Below, in pieces: positions 15,646-15,940 of a stretch of 15,940 nucleotides of DNA (positions within the stretch are counted from its first letter, which is position 1; the number at the start of each line of letters is the position of its first letter). The position numbers and the translations under genes were made by a program. The notes under the pieces were generated by a model. The model was not told the DNA's origin. It made no database searches and saw nothing but the letters and a program-made list of their open reading frames with translations. The DNA is from DATGIQ01 sp035295665 (GTDB lineage Bacteria; Planctomycetota; Planctomycetia; Gemmatales; Gemmataceae): the NCBI GenBank assembly GCA_035295665.1, contig DATGIQ010000694.1, forward strand, positions 1-15,940, in the 5' to 3' direction.

Positions 15646-15940
15646 AGGCGAGCCCAGCACTAATGTCGATCCCCAACGACGGCTGGTTGTCCTCGGCCGT
15701 GAAGACGTAGTCGCCGCCGGCCGTGATGATCTCCGCGCACAGGTCGCGTTGGCAGAACAGGGCGTCGCCGGTGAAGATGGTTCCCTTCACGGGCAGGATG
15801 CCTAGCAACTGCAGGGCCGCCTTGTGCTCGTTGGTCTTGGCATCGACTCGGATCTGGGCCAGCACTGCCTGGGCTTCCGCAGAGTAGGCAGCGACCAGGT
15901 GTTGGCCGGGCATGGCACCGTCCCGGCTGCCGCGTGCGGT
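15641..15940 (-). pseudogene. ISAs1-family transposase fragment, C-terminus missing
   Basis: The frame is open from the window edge (no start needed) to a TAG at 15641-15643. It reads TARGSRDGAMPGQHLVAAYS, then AQIRVDAKTNEHKAALQLLG, then KGTIFTGDALFCQRDLCAEI and GGDYVFTAEDNQPSL. These are the hallmark blocks of ISAs1 DDE transposases: the (DGK)-ARGS start of the catalytic domain, RVDAKTNEHKA, the GD-A catalytic Asp region, and GGDYV--K-NQ. The family normally runs on for well over 100 residues to the catalytic Glu, but here the match ends at DISAGLAS and the frame stops inside a short direct repeat. The remnant cannot be an active transposase. Its N-terminal part lies beyond the window. Confidence 0.8.

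Overview
The window looks like chromosomal DNA of a planctomycete, most likely a Gemmata-type member. The evidence is the gene families present. These are an ECF sigma factor translationally coupled to a membrane Ser/Thr kinase, a planctomycete cytochrome c/DUF1549/DUF1553 (PSD1) protein next to a Tat-exported DUF1501 protein, a giant pilin-like/GspK-like protein, and an exported beta-propeller protein with the N-terminal 'EPLESRLAP' motif found on many planctomycete secreted proteins.

Layout. Positions 1-130 carry the C-terminal end of an ISL3-type transposase. Positions 168-416 hold a probable remnant of an alpha/beta hydrolase on the minus strand. From 457 to 12052 five genes run on the plus strand: ECF sigma factor (457-1089), Ser/Thr kinase (1086-3506, ATGA overlap), PSD1 cytochrome-domain protein (3545-5977), DUF1501 protein (6037-7431) and a 1467-residue pilin-like/GspK-like protein (7649-12052). 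The first four are close enough to be one transcript; the fifth follows a 217-nt gap and may have its own control. Positions 12053-12749 form a convergent, apparently non-coding region. It holds a hairpin just after the giant gene, a 3' half of a tRNA-Arg(CCG) gene on the minus strand, a 66-nt palindrome with perfect 14-nt arms, and a second hairpin at the end of the facing gene. Positions 12750-15173 (minus) encode the exported Asp-box/BNR beta-propeller protein. Its upstream region (15174-15640) has short palindromes and an 11-nt direct repeat but no convincing gene. The right edge (15641-15940, minus) is an ISAs1-family transposase fragment that lacks its C-terminal part.

How the genes may work together (inference): the sigma factor/kinase pair is a typical planctomycete regulatory module in which the kinase senses an envelope signal and controls the sigma factor. 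The PSD1/DUF1501 pair is a common exported pair of unknown substrate in this phylum. The pilin-like and beta-propeller proteins are also envelope or extracellular proteins. The window therefore reads as an envelope/extracytoplasmic function region with worn mobile elements at both ends and an integration-type scar (the tRNA 3' half) in the middle. I found no CRISPR array, rRNA, intact tRNA or recognisable defence system. The most interesting items are the tRNA fragment, the long palindrome, the unusual C-terminal half of the kinase and the giant GspK-like protein.
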